Below, piece by piece: positions 9,387-18,075 of a stretch of 64,000 nucleotides of DNA. Position 1 is the stretch's first letter; each line of letters begins with the position of its first letter. Location: NCBI RefSeq assembly GCF_002929535.1, contig NZ_PJJO01000055.1, positions 124,001-188,000 of the forward strand, in the 5' to 3' direction. Source of the stretch: Cryobacterium sp. Y11. GTDB taxonomy: Bacteria; Actinomycetota; Actinomycetes; Actinomycetales; Microbacteriaceae. A program made the position numbers and the translations under genes. Under the pieces are notes generated by a model, which searched no databases, had not been told where the DNA came from, and saw only the letters and a program-made list of their open reading frames with translations.

Positions 9387-9715
9387 CCGACGCGCCCCGG
9401 CGACATCCTCGCCACGGACTCGACGACGCACTTCTCACTCCGTTGCGATTCTCGCTGATGGCGGCGCTCGGAACGGATTCCGAGATCGACTTTGGTGCGC
9501 TGCGCGAGCTACTAGAGACGGAGGATTCGGCGCTCAGTAAGGGTATCGCTAGGCTCAGCGCGGCGGGCTCTGTACTCGTGCGCAAGGGCTATGTCGCGAA
9601 TCGTCCGCGCACCTGGCTCAAGGCGACTCCGCGTGGGCTGGCTGCCATGCGTTTACACGTGGCCGCACTGCGGGCGATTGCGACCGGTTCGACTACTTCG
9701 GCTGCATCCGAATAG
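9383..9715 (+). CDS. Winged-helix transcriptional regulator (HTH_27-like), start codon degraded
   Basis: The reading frame codes for a compact winged-helix protein. LDDALLTPLRFSLMAAL leads into a recognition-helix region (FGALRELLETEDSALSKGIA) and a wing (VRKGYVANRPRTWLKATP), then RGLAAMRLHVAALRAI. This matches the PF13601-type regulators of about 100 aa. The expected start overlaps the stop of the preceding membrane gene, but the codon there is CTG (9383-9385) rather than ATG or GTG. The next in-frame alternative, a TTG at 9317, lies inside the upstream pseudogene. The regulator may therefore be poorly translated or dead. Its 3' end overlaps the 3' end of the convergent SDR gene by 23 nt. 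Confidence 0.6.
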   Translation: MTDAPRRHPRHGLDDALLTPLRFSLMAALGTDSEIDFGALRELLETEDSALSKGIARLSAAGSVLVRKGYVANRPRTWLKATPRGLAAMRLHVAALRAIATGSTTSAASE

Positions 9716-10475
9716 CGCCGTCGAGACGGATAGTTTCCCCATTGAGCATGGGATTTTCTACTATATGCCGAACCAGGAATGCGAACTCGTTCGGGTCGCC
9801 GAGCCGGGATGGATGCGGCACCTGGGCGCCGAGAGAGTCTCGCATCAGCTGCGGTAGCCCCTGCAGCATCGGGGTGTCGAAGATGCCCGGTGCGATGGCA
9901 ACGACCCGAATCAGGCTCTGCGCGAACTCACGAGCGAGCGGAAGCGTCATTGCGGCAACGCCGCCCTTGGAAGCTGCATACGCCGCCTGCCCAATCTGCC
10001 CGTCGAACGCGGCGACCGAGGCGGTATTGACGATGACACCGCGCTCGGTAACACCCTGACGGTTTAGGTCACCCAGGGGCTCGGTGCGCTGCATCGCGGC
10101 GGCGGCCAGCCGCACGACGTTGAAGGTTCCGACAAGGTTGATGCGAATCGCGCGCTCAAAATCTTCGAGCGGCAACGGGCCGTCGCGGCCGACCGTGCGG
10201 GCGCCGGGCGCGATGCCGGCGCAGTTGATCACTACGCGGAGCGGCCCGTGGGCCGACGCCACGTCGACGGCGGTCTGCACGTCGCCGGCACTCGTCACGT
10301 CCCCGGCTACGAACCGGGCTCGATTGCCGAGCGTGGCAGCAATCTCAGCGCCGGGGGCGCCGGGCAGATCGAGCAACACGACGGATGCGCCGGCTTCGTG
10401 CAGGGAGCGAACACAGGCCAGGCCGAGGCCGGAGGCGCCTCCAGTGATGAGGGCAGAGCATCCATTTATATTCAC
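9693..10475 (-). CDS. SDR-family dehydrogenase, 3-hydroxyacyl-CoA dehydrogenase type 2-like
   Basis: The 260-aa Rossmann-fold oxidoreductase has the cofactor loop TGGASGLG at residues 11-18, an acidic residue after the second strand (LLDLP, favouring NAD), the NAG-like motif NCAG at 84-87 and the catalytic set S153, Y166, K170 (YAASK). The VNTASVAAFDGQIGQAAYAA block is typical of HSD17B10-type 3-hydroxyacyl-CoA dehydrogenases. The GTG start shares one base with the stop of the thiolase gene, so the two are translationally coupled. The pair could carry out the last two steps of a beta-oxidation cycle; the acyl chain cannot be inferred. Confidence 0.9.
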   Translation of the reverse strand: MNINGCSALITGGASGLGLACVRSLHEAGASVVLLDLPGAPGAEIAATLGNRARFVAGDVTSAGDVQTAVDVASAHGPLRVVINCAGIAPGARTVGRDGPLPLEDFERAIRINLVGTFNVVRLAAAAMQRTEPLGDLNRQGVTERGVIVNTASVAAFDGQIGQAAYAASKGGVAAMTLPLAREFAQSLIRVVAIAPGIFDTPMLQGLPQLMRDSLGAQVPHPSRLGDPNEFAFLVRHIVENPMLNGETIRLDGAIRMQPK

Positions 10476-11659
10476 TAGAGCCTCTCAATCAAGGTGGCGT
10501 TGGCCATGCCGCCGCCCTCGCACATGGCCTGCAGGCCCCAGCGTCCGCCGGTCATCTCGAGGTGGTTGAGCAGGGTGCCGAGCAGGCGAGTACCGGAGGA
10601 GCCGAGCGCGTGACCGAGGGCGATGGCGCCGCCACACGGGTTGAGGCAGTCGGGGTCGGCGTGAAGCTCGCGCAACCAGGCCAACGGCACGCTGGCGAAG
10701 GCTTCGTTGATCTCGTAGGCGTCGATATCGTCGATGTTCAGGCTCGCCCGCGAGAGGATGCGCTGGGTCGCCGGAATCACGCCGGTCAGCATGAGTATCG
10801 GGTCACTTCCCACGACCGTGAAGCTGTGAAAACGGGCGCGGGGGTTGAGGCCGAGCTGCGCGGCCCGTTTCGCGCTCATGATCAGGGTCGCCGAGGCCCC
10901 GTCGGTCAGCGGTGACGAGTTGCCGGCCGTGACGTGCCAACCGAGTTTCGGAAACCGGGCGGCGAGTTCTTCGGTGCGAAACGCGGGGCGGAGGCTAGCC
11001 AGGGAGGCGTGCGAGGTGCCGGAGCGAATGGTTTCGTCCTCGCTGACGACGCTGCCGTCTGGCCGAGTGACAGCCACTATTTCACCGGAGAAGTCGCCCC
11101 GTTCGGCGGCCGCAGCAGCCAACCGGTGCGAGCGGGCCGCGTAGTTGTCGAGGGCGTCACGGCCGAGGTTCCATTTTTGGTTGATCAGCTCGGCGGAGAC
11201 GCCCTGGTTGACCAGGCCGTCGGGGTAGCGCTCGTGCATGCGGGCGCCGAATGGGTCTTGTTCGCCGGCGGACGAGCCGAGTGGAACGCGGCTCATCGAC
11301 TCCACGCCGCAGGCGATCACCACATCGGCGTTGCCGCTCATCACGGCCTGGGCCGCGAAGGCTGCGGCCTGCTGGCTCGAGCCGCACTGGCGGTCGATCG
11401 TCGTGCCGGGCACGGTGTGCGGAAATCCGGCGCTGAGCAGGGCGGTGCGGGTGACGTTGTTGCTCTGCTCGCCGGTCTGGCTGACACAGCCGCCGATGAC
11501 ATCATCGATGAGCGCTGGGTCGAGGTTATTGCGGCTGACCAGCTCGCGCAGCACGGTGGCCAGCAGGTCGGCCGGATGGACACCGTCGAGGGCTCCCCCG
11601 GGTTTGCCCCGGCCAGACGGGGTGCGCAGAACGTCGACGATGACAGCTTCAGTGCTCAT
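10475..11659 (-). CDS. Acetyl-CoA C-acyltransferase (thiolase)
   Basis: The protein cleaves 3-ketoacyl-CoA with CoA to acetyl-CoA and a shortened acyl-CoA, or runs in reverse. From ATG 11659 it has 394 aa, the usual thiolase length. Catalytic features are the nucleophilic cysteine in TTIDRQCGSSQQA (about residue 92), the C-terminal histidine in GGAIALGHALGSSGTR and the second cysteine in MCEGGGMANA. The NEAFA loop is also present. A GTG two codons upstream (11665) is an alternative start; neither has a strong ribosome site. It overlaps by one base with the downstream SDR dehydrogenase gene. Confidence 0.94.
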   Translation of the reverse strand: MSTEAVIVDVLRTPSGRGKPGGALDGVHPADLLATVLRELVSRNNLDPALIDDVIGGCVSQTGEQSNNVTRTALLSAGFPHTVPGTTIDRQCGSSQQAAAFAAQAVMSGNADVVIACGVESMSRVPLGSSAGEQDPFGARMHERYPDGLVNQGVSAELINQKWNLGRDALDNYAARSHRLAAAAAERGDFSGEIVAVTRPDGSVVSEDETIRSGTSHASLASLRPAFRTEELAARFPKLGWHVTAGNSSPLTDGASATLIMSAKRAAQLGLNPRARFHSFTVVGSDPILMLTGVIPATQRILSRASLNIDDIDAYEINEAFASVPLAWLRELHADPDCLNPCGGAIALGHALGSSGTRLLGTLLNHLEMTGGRWGLQAMCEGGGMANATLIERL

Positions 11660-11700
11660 AACCACAGCCTAGGCCCGCTGGGCGTGGGTGACAGAAGGCG

Positions 11701-12516
11701 TTAACCCGACAGAGCCCACATCGCGACGGCACTCGCCGCGGCGACGTTGAGCGAGTCGATGCCGTGCTTCATCGGAATCTGCACGACGCTGTTCGAGGCA
11801 GCGAGTGCCTCCGCGGTAAGCCCCTCACCCTCGGCGCCGAGCAGCAGGGCCAGGTGCTCGTGGGCGGTGCCGTCGAAGTCGCGCAGGCTGACCGCACCGG
11901 GCGTCAGAGCGAGGGCTGCCACGTGAAAGCCATGCCGGGTGAGCAGCGCGCGAGTCTCGGTCCAGTCGCCGACGCGAGTCCACGGCACTTGCAGCACGGT
12001 ACCCATCGAGACCCGGATAGCGCGGCGGTAGAACGGGTCGGAGCAGCGCGGCGTGACCAGAATGGCATCCGCTCCGATGGCGCCGGCTGAACGAAAGATG
12101 GCGCCGACGTTGGTCGGATCTGCCACGTTTTCGAGGATAACGATGCGGCGTGCCCCGGCCAGCAGGGCGTCGGCGTTCGGCAGCTCTGGCCGGTGCATCG
12201 AAGCGATCAGGCCGCGGTGCAAAATGTAGCCGGTCAGTTCGGCGAGCAGTTCGCCGGGGCCGACGAAGACGGGCACCTCTGCCGCGTACTCGCCGAGCAC
12301 CGCGAGCACCGCGAGCGCCTCGTCGGCCGAGTTGCCGAGCGCGAGCACCGACCGTGGAACATGCCCGGCGCGCAGGGCTCGCTCCAAAACCAGTGCCGAC
12401 TCTGCGATATATAGCCCGTGTTCGGTGCCGCGTGCCTTCTTGAGGGCAACATCGGTGAGGTGGGCGTAGTCGACCAGTCGCGGGTCGCTCAGGTCGTCGA
12501 TCGCGATCAGGGGCAT
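11701..12516 (-). CDS. TrmH/SpoU-family RNA 2'-O-methyltransferase
   Basis: The 271-aa protein has an N-terminal substrate-binding domain (about residues 1-95, with LVDYAHLTDVALKKARGTEH and GLYIAESALVLERAL) and a C-terminal SPOUT domain. The knot motifs are visible: ENVADPTNVGAIFRSAGAIG near 150-170, LLLGAEGEGL near 230, and IPMKHGIDSLNVAAASAVAM near the end. This is the actinobacterial group often annotated as a 23S rRNA or tRNA 2'-O-ribose methyltransferase. The exact RNA target cannot be told from sequence. It stands alone between the thiolase and an inverted repeat. Confidence 0.9.
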   Translation of the reverse strand: MPLIAIDDLSDPRLVDYAHLTDVALKKARGTEHGLYIAESALVLERALRAGHVPRSVLALGNSADEALAVLAVLGEYAAEVPVFVGPGELLAELTGYILHRGLIASMHRPELPNADALLAGARRIVILENVADPTNVGAIFRSAGAIGADAILVTPRCSDPFYRRAIRVSMGTVLQVPWTRVGDWTETRALLTRHGFHVAALALTPGAVSLRDFDGTAHEHLALLLGAEGEGLTAEALAASNSVVQIPMKHGIDSLNVAAASAVAMWALSG

Positions 12517-12580
12517 CCGCCGATTCTATCCAACGGCGCCTATCCAACGGCCTGTACGCCCGGTTCGCTCGGCGCCGTGC

Positions 12581-12675
12581 GGGCTAATTCAGGAAAAGCA
12601 GTGACGCCGGAGCCGGCCGCGCCCGAAAACACAGGGTACGGCGGGTCTGCCGGTTCGGATTGCCTGAATTAGCCC
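12581..12675. repeat. Perfect 13-bp inverted repeat with 69-nt spacer
   Basis: GGGCTAATTCAGG (12581-12593) and its exact complement CCTGAATTAGCCC (12663-12675) bracket a GC-rich spacer in the gap between the RNA methyltransferase and the SSADH gene. An 11-bp direct repeat TATCCAACGGC (12527-12537 and 12541-12551) lies just outside. No open reading frame spans the element. It could be a long-looped terminator for SSADH or a very small non-autonomous element. Confidence 0.7.
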
Positions 12676-12727
12676 CCACACACCGGGCTGGTTGGAACGT
12701 GGACCGGACGGCGCGCGCTCGGACCCG

Positions 12728-14209
12728 TTACGGAGCCGGCGTGAGCGTGTACTTCGTGGAGAGGTACTCGTGGATGCCCTCGAGTCCGCCCTCGCGGCCG
12801 AGTCCGGATTGCTTGACGCCGCCGAACGGTGCAGCCGCGTTGGAAACAACGCCGGTGTTCAAACCCATCATGCCGGTCTGCAGCTTGTCGATCATGCGCT
12901 GGCCGCGGGCCAGATCGGTCGTGAACACGTAGCTGATCAGGCCAAACTCGGTGTCATTGGCGAGGCGCACGGCATCCGCTTCGTCGGTGAACGTGCTGAT
13001 CGCCAGCACCGGACCGAAAATTTCGTCGCGCAAAATATCACTGCCGGGCTGCACGTCGGTGAGCACGGTCGGCGCATAGAAGGTGCCTTCGCGCACGATC
13101 GCGGTGCCGCCGGTAACCAGGGTCGCGCCGCGGGTGAGGGCGTCCTTGACCAGGGAGTCAGCCTTCGCAACGGCTTTGCTGTCGATCAGCGGGCCGATGG
13201 TGATGCCGGCTTCTGTGCCTCTCCCGATCTGGAACGCTTCAACCTTCTCGGTGATGCGGCGAGCGAATTCGGCGGCGACGGACTCGTGCACGATGAAACG
13301 GTTGGCCGCGGTGCAGGCTTGGCCAATGTTGCGAAACTTAGCGATCACGGCGCCATCAACGGCCTTATCAAGGTCGGCGTCGGCAAAAACGACGAACGGG
13401 GCGTTGCCGCCGAGCTCCATCGACGTGCGCAGCACGTTCTCGGCGGAGAGTTTGATGAGCGACTTGCCGACCGCGGTCGACCCGGTGAAGCTGAGCTTGC
13501 GAAGGCGCGGGTCGGCGATGATCGGCTCGGTGACCGCGCCGGACTGTGATGTCGTGATGACGTTGACGACACCGGCTGGGAGGCCGGCCTCGGCGAGCAA
13601 CGCCACGAAGTGCAGGGTGGTCAGCGGCGTGAGCGCGGCCGGTTTGACAACGACGGTGCAGCCCGCGGCGAGCGCCGGGGCAATCTTGCGGGTCGCCATG
13701 GCCAGCGGAAAGTTCCACGGGGTGATCAAGAGGCAGGGGCCAACCGGGTGCTGGGTAACGATCATGCGACCGGTGCCCTCGGGGTTGGTGGCGTAGCGGC
13801 CGCTGATGCGCACGGCTTCTTCGCTGAACCAGCGCAGAAATTCGCCGCCGTAGGCAACTTCGCCGAGCGCCTCGGACAGCGGCTTGCCCATTTCGATGGT
13901 CATGAGCAGGGCGAACTCCTGCTTGCGTTCCTGCAACAGATCGAAGGCACGACGGAGGATTTCTCCGCGCACGCGAGCCGGGGTTGCTGCCCAGTCGGCC
14001 TGCGCCGCATCGGCGGCGTCGAGGGCTGCAGCGCCGTCGGCCACACTCGCGTCGGCGATGGTCTTGATAACCCTGCCCGTAGCCGGGTCGCTGACATCGA
14101 GGGTGCGCCCACCGGTCGCGGCGACCCACTGACCGTTGATGTAGAGCTGATTCGGCACGCGAGCCAGCAGCTCGGATTCGTTCGTTAACGCGTCGGTAAC
14201 AACCGTCAT
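12728..14209 (-). CDS. gabD: NAD(P)-dependent succinate-semialdehyde dehydrogenase
   Basis: The 493-aa aldehyde dehydrogenase has a catalytic glutamate in MELGGNAPFVVFADADLD and catalytic cysteine in NIGQACTAANRF. The cofactor-binding blocks TPWNFPLAMATRKIAPALAA and FTGSTAVGK are intact. The IGQAC form of the cysteine loop and overall sequence match GabD-type enzymes. The ATG at 14209 is preceded by GGGAG with good spacing; a TTG four codons upstream is possible but weaker. It diverges from the homoprotocatechuate genes. Their aldolase HpaI releases pyruvate and succinic semialdehyde, so this enzyme would complete the route to succinate. Confidence 0.93.
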   Translation of the reverse strand: MTVVTDALTNESELLARVPNQLYINGQWVAATGGRTLDVSDPATGRVIKTIADASVADGAAALDAADAAQADWAATPARVRGEILRRAFDLLQERKQEFALLMTIEMGKPLSEALGEVAYGGEFLRWFSEEAVRISGRYATNPEGTGRMIVTQHPVGPCLLITPWNFPLAMATRKIAPALAAGCTVVVKPAALTPLTTLHFVALLAEAGLPAGVVNVITTSQSGAVTEPIIADPRLRKLSFTGSTAVGKSLIKLSAENVLRTSMELGGNAPFVVFADADLDKAVDGAVIAKFRNIGQACTAANRFIVHESVAAEFARRITEKVEAFQIGRGTEAGITIGPLIDSKAVAKADSLVKDALTRGATLVTGGTAIVREGTFYAPTVLTDVQPGSDILRDEIFGPVLAISTFTDEADAVRLANDTEFGLISYVFTTDLARGQRMIDKLQTGMMGLNTGVVSNAAAPFGGVKQSGLGREGGLEGIHEYLSTKYTLTPAP

Positions 14210-14356
14210 TGCTTCTCCCAATACTTTGTCTGCCCGTCAATCTGACGGTCTTAGCCTAGCTGCGCCCGCCGACACGTCAGTTGTGCGCTCGTCAGCGAAA
14301 TATTGGAGGAACGACCATGGGCGGTATTCGAAAGGGTTGCATTCTCTCCGGGATCG

Positions 14357-14374
14357 TATATTATTTCAAATATA
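14357..14374. promoter_or_regulatory. AT-rich inverted repeat in the SSADH / FAH-RraA divergent promoter
   Basis: TATATT (14357-14362) and AATATA (14369-14374) are exact complements separated by 6 nt. They lie 27 nt upstream of the FAH-RraA start, in otherwise GC-rich DNA. The position suits an operator for the GntR regulator encoded in the operon. The assignment is inference. Confidence 0.4.
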
Positions 14375-14400
14375 GACGCAGTGTCGCGAGAGGACTTCAG

Positions 14401-15852
14401 ATGCAAAACCCCATACCGTTCACCGGCACCCCCGCCAAGGTTATTGCCCTGCACCTCAACTACCCCTCCCGCATTGCCCAGCGCGGGCGCATGCCGCAGC
14501 AGCCGTCGTACTTTTTGAAGCCCGGCACCTCGGTAAGCGCGTCCGGCACTCCCATCGAACGCCCGGCCGGCACCGAACTGCTCGCCTTCGAAGGCGAGAT
14601 TGCCCTGATCATCGGCCACAGCATCCGTCGAGTAAGCCCGGAAGATGGCTGGGCCGCCGTCTCGGGTGTCACCGCCGCCAACGACTTCGGCGTCTACGAC
14701 CTGCGTTACGCCGACAAGGGCTCGAACCTCAAGTCCAAGGGCGGCGACGGCTTCACCCCGCTCGGCCCGACCGTGATTAATGCCAGAGGCATTAAAGCGG
14801 ATGCCCTGCGCGTGCGCACCTGGGTCAACGGCACGCTGGTACAGGAAGACACCACGGCGGAGCTGGTCTTCCCGTTCGGCCGACTGGTCGCCGATCTCTC
14901 GCAGCTGATGACGCTGGAACCGGGCGACGTGATTCTCACCGGGACCCCCGCCGGGTCCACCGTCGTGCAGCCCGGCGATGTAGTCGAGGTCGAAGTGGAT
15001 GCCCCGACCGCGCCGGGCGCGCCCAGCACGGGCCGACTGGTTACGCCGGTCGTCGCCGGCACTGTCGCCATGGCCGAATACGGCGCCGGGCCGAAAATCG
15101 ACGATCTGCAGCGGGCCGAGGCCTGGGGATCCGCTGACACAGCCGGACTACGTGCCAACACCATCCTGACCGACGAGCTCAAGGCGAAAATCAACTCCGT
15201 CGGCACCGCCACACTCAGCTCCCAACTACGCAAACGCGGCCTCAACAACGTCTCGATCGATGGGCTCCAGTCCACGCGGCCGACGGCCCGCCTGGTCGGT
15301 CTCGCCCGCACCCTGCGGTTCATCCCCAATCGAGAAGACCTCTTTATTGCCCACGGCGGCGGCTACAACGCGCAAAAGCGCGCCTTCGATTCGCTCCGGC
15401 CCGGAGACGTGCTCGTGATCGAGGCGCGCGGCGAGGCCGGAACCGGCACGGTCGGTGATATTCTCGCCCTCCGCGCCCAGGTTAATGGTGCCGCCGGTCT
15501 GGTGACGGATGGCGGGGTGCGCGACGTTGCCGCCGTCACCGCCCTCGAGATCCCCACCTACTTCGCCAACGCGCATCCGGCTGTTCTTGGCCGCAAGCAT
15601 GTGCCGTGGGACACGGACCTCACGATCGCTTGCGGTGGAGCAGCCGTGCAGCCGAATGATGTGATCGTCGGGGACGCCGACGGCGTACTCGTGATTCCAC
15701 CGAGTTTGATCGAGGAGGTCGTCGCCGACGCGATCGAGCAGGAACGCGAAGAGACCTTCATCGCCGAGATGATCGCAGCTGGCGAGGTCGTCGACGGGCT
15801 GTATCCGATGAACGCGACATGGCAGGGACGGTACCAGACATGGCTGCAGTAA
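14401..15852 (+). CDS. FAH-family isomerase/decarboxylase fused to an RraA-like (HMG-aldolase-type) domain
   Basis: The 483-aa protein has two catalytic domains. Residues about 12-225 form a fumarylacetoacetate hydrolase-type domain with metal-binding acids in FEGEIALIIG (E64, E66) and NDFG (D95) and the block GDVILTGTPAGS. Residues about 255-470 form an RraA/HMG-aldolase-type domain with TDGGVRDVAAV (R374, D375) and a C-terminal NDVIVGDADGVLVIP. In homoprotocatechuate pathways HpaG is a double-FAH isomerase/decarboxylase; here the second half appears to be replaced by the RraA domain. The start ATG has GAGAGGA upstream and follows an AT-rich promoter region. An ATG at 14320 would add a poorly supported leader. 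Its last 13 nt overlap the GntR gene. Confidence 0.85.
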   Translation: MQNPIPFTGTPAKVIALHLNYPSRIAQRGRMPQQPSYFLKPGTSVSASGTPIERPAGTELLAFEGEIALIIGHSIRRVSPEDGWAAVSGVTAANDFGVYDLRYADKGSNLKSKGGDGFTPLGPTVINARGIKADALRVRTWVNGTLVQEDTTAELVFPFGRLVADLSQLMTLEPGDVILTGTPAGSTVVQPGDVVEVEVDAPTAPGAPSTGRLVTPVVAGTVAMAEYGAGPKIDDLQRAEAWGSADTAGLRANTILTDELKAKINSVGTATLSSQLRKRGLNNVSIDGLQSTRPTARLVGLARTLRFIPNREDLFIAHGGGYNAQKRAFDSLRPGDVLVIEARGEAGTGTVGDILALRAQVNGAAGLVTDGGVRDVAAVTALEIPTYFANAHPAVLGRKHVPWDTDLTIACGGAAVQPNDVIVGDADGVLVIPPSLIEEVVADAIEQEREETFIAEMIAAGEVVDGLYPMNATWQGRYQTWLQ

Positions 15853-16547
15853 TTGCGCCGTCGATCAGCAAGTCGCAACTCGCCTATCAATGGATCAAAG
15901 CCCGCATCTCCGACAGCACATTCACCCCGGGCTACCGCCTCGTGCTCGGCGCGATCGGTAAGGAGCTGGGTGTGAGCGCCGTGCCGGTGCGCGAGGCGAT
16001 CCGCCGACTCGAGGCGGAGGGCCTGGTCACCTTCGAGCGCAACGTCGGTGCCCAGGTCGCCATGGTCGAGGAGACCGAATACCTCTACACGATGCAAACC
16101 TTGAGTGTCGTCGAGGGCGTCGCGACCGCCCTGTCGGCGCCATTCATCACGGCCACCGACATCAAACGCGCCCGCACCGTCAATCAGGTCATGATCGCCT
16201 CCCTCGAAGATCTCAACCCGCACCGGTTCACCGAACTCAACCTCGAATTTCATTCAATCTTGTTCGAGAATTGCCCGAATCCGCACATTCTTGACCTTGT
16301 GCACCGCGGCTGGAACCGCATGAAGGTGCTGCGTGACTCCACCTTCAGCTTCGTGCCAGGCCGCGCCCGCGAGTCAGTGACGGAGCACGAAAACCTGCTG
16401 CAGCTGATCGAGTCGGGAGCGGATGCGCTCACGCTCGAGCTGGCCGCGCGCGCCCACCGCACCGGCACCCTGGATGCCCTCCTCGCCTTTCAGAAGTCGC
16501 ACCACCCCCACGCCGCAGTCGAACAGTCCACGAGAAAGAGAGCCTGA
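15840..16547 (+). CDS. GntR-family regulator with FCD ligand domain
   Basis: The 235-aa protein has a winged helix at about residues 10-75 (LAYQWIKARISDSTFTPGYR, then VSAVPVREAIRRLEAEGLVT) and an all-helical FCD domain. The latter shows the usual metal-ligand spacing, with LEFHSILFENCPNP and a later SVTEHENLLQLIESGA histidine region. It starts at ATG 15840 inside the end of the FAH-RraA gene, so it is co-translated with the pathway. An ATG 21 nt upstream is an alternative. FCD regulators usually bind pathway acids and derepress the operon, so control of the hpa genes is the simplest inference. Confidence 0.9.
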   Translation: MAAVIAPSISKSQLAYQWIKARISDSTFTPGYRLVLGAIGKELGVSAVPVREAIRRLEAEGLVTFERNVGAQVAMVEETEYLYTMQTLSVVEGVATALSAPFITATDIKRARTVNQVMIASLEDLNPHRFTELNLEFHSILFENCPNPHILDLVHRGWNRMKVLRDSTFSFVPGRARESVTEHENLLQLIESGADALTLELAARAHRTGTLDALLAFQKSHHPHAAVEQSTRKRA

Positions 16548-16549
16548 CC

Positions 16550-18064
16550 ATGACGCAGACGTCTGCCCAGACCACGCACTATGTTCCCGCCGACCTGCCC
16601 ACCAGCATCCGTCATTTCATCGGCGGACAATTCGTCGACAGTGTCAATGGAGAGACTTTCGACGTGCTCGACCCGGTGTCGAACCAGACCTACGCCACGG
16701 CGGCTGCCGGCCAGCAGGCCGACATCGCGCGAGCCGTCGCCGCCGCGAAGGATGCCTTCGACAACGGACCCTGGCCGCGCATGCTGCCCCGCGCCCGCGC
16801 TCGGGTGTTGCACCGCATCGCCGACGCGGTCGAGGCGCAGGACGCCCGGCTCGCCGAACTCGAAACCTTCGACACCGGATTGCCAATCACGCAGGCGCTC
16901 GGCCAGGCGCAACGCGCGGCCGAGAACTTTCGCTTCTTCGCCGACCTGATCGTGGCGCAGGCCGACGACACCTACAAGGTGCCCGGCCGACAGATCAACT
17001 ACGTCAACCGCAAGCCGGTCGGCGTCGCCGGGCTGATCACGCCGTGGAACACCCCGTTCATGCTCGAAAGCTGGAAGCTCGCCCCCGCGCTGGCCTCCGG
17101 CTGCACCGTCGTGTTGAAGCCGGCCGAATTCACACCGCTGTCTGCGAGCCTCTGGGCCGAGATCTTTCGCACGGCGGGGGTGCCCGACGGGGTTTTCAAC
17201 CTGGTCAACGGCATTGGTGAGGAGGCCGGCGCTGCGCTGGTCAAGCATCCGGATGTGCCGCTCATCTCGTTCACCGGCGAAACCACGACCGGCCAGACCA
17301 TTTACCGCAACTGCGCAGCGAATCTCAAGGGCATGTCGATGGAGCTCGGCGGCAAGTCGCCAGCCGTCGTGTTCGCCGACGCCGACCTCGACGCCGCGAT
17401 CGACTCGACGTTGTTCGGGGTGTTCAGTCTCAACGGCGAGCGCTGCACGGCATCGAGCCGCATTTTGGTGGAGCGGTCGATCTATGACGATTTCTGCGCC
17501 CGCTATGCAGCCCGCGCAGCGAGCATCGTGGTCGGCGACCCGCACGACCCGCAGACCGAGGTCGGCGCGCTCGTGCACCCCGAGCACTACGCCAAGGTCA
17601 TGAGCTACGTCGAAATCGGCAAGACCGAGGGGCGCCTGCTGGCCGGCGGCGGCCGCCCGGAAGGATTGACCGAGGGTAACTACGTCTCCCCCACCGTCTT
17701 CGCCGATGTCGCGCCGACCGCCCGCATCTTTCAGGAGGAGATTTTCGGCCCGGTCGTGGCCATCACCCCCTTTGAAACGGATGCCGAAGCGCTCGCGTTG
17801 GCCAACGGTGTGAAGTACGGGTTGGCCGCCTACCTCTGGACCACAGACCTCACCCGCGCCCACAACTTTGCCCAGGCGGTCGATGCCGGGATGGTCTGGT
17901 TGAACTCGCACAACGTGAGGGATCTCCGCACCCCATTTGGCGGCGTCAAGGCCTCCGGCCTTGGCCATGAGGGCGGCTACCGATCGATCGACTTCTACAC
18001 CAACTCGCAGGCCGTGCACATCACCCTCGCCCCCGTGCATACCCCGCGCTTCGGAGCCCACTAG
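16550..18064 (+). CDS. hpaE: 5-carboxymethyl-2-hydroxymuconate semialdehyde dehydrogenase
   Basis: The 504-aa aldehyde dehydrogenase oxidises the ring-cleavage product of homoprotocatechuate with NAD. It has the catalytic glutamate in SMELGGKSPAVVFADADLD and catalytic cysteine in NGERCTASSRILVE. The HpaE-specific blocks FDTGLPITQALGQ, VGVAGLITPWNTPFMLESWK and LNSHNVRDLRTPFGGVKASG are present. It starts 2 nt after the GntR gene and precedes hpaD, with a palindromic repeat between them. The context and conserved blocks make the assignment firm. Confidence 0.94.
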   Translation: MTQTSAQTTHYVPADLPTSIRHFIGGQFVDSVNGETFDVLDPVSNQTYATAAAGQQADIARAVAAAKDAFDNGPWPRMLPRARARVLHRIADAVEAQDARLAELETFDTGLPITQALGQAQRAAENFRFFADLIVAQADDTYKVPGRQINYVNRKPVGVAGLITPWNTPFMLESWKLAPALASGCTVVLKPAEFTPLSASLWAEIFRTAGVPDGVFNLVNGIGEEAGAALVKHPDVPLISFTGETTTGQTIYRNCAANLKGMSMELGGKSPAVVFADADLDAAIDSTLFGVFSLNGERCTASSRILVERSIYDDFCARYAARAASIVVGDPHDPQTEVGALVHPEHYAKVMSYVEIGKTEGRLLAGGGRPEGLTEGNYVSPTVFADVAPTARIFQEEIFGPVVAITPFETDAEALALANGVKYGLAAYLWTTDLTRAHNFAQAVDAGMVWLNSHNVRDLRTPFGGVKASGLGHEGGYRSIDFYTNSQAVHITLAPVHTPRFGAH

Positions 18065-18075
18065 CCCCGCCCTTT

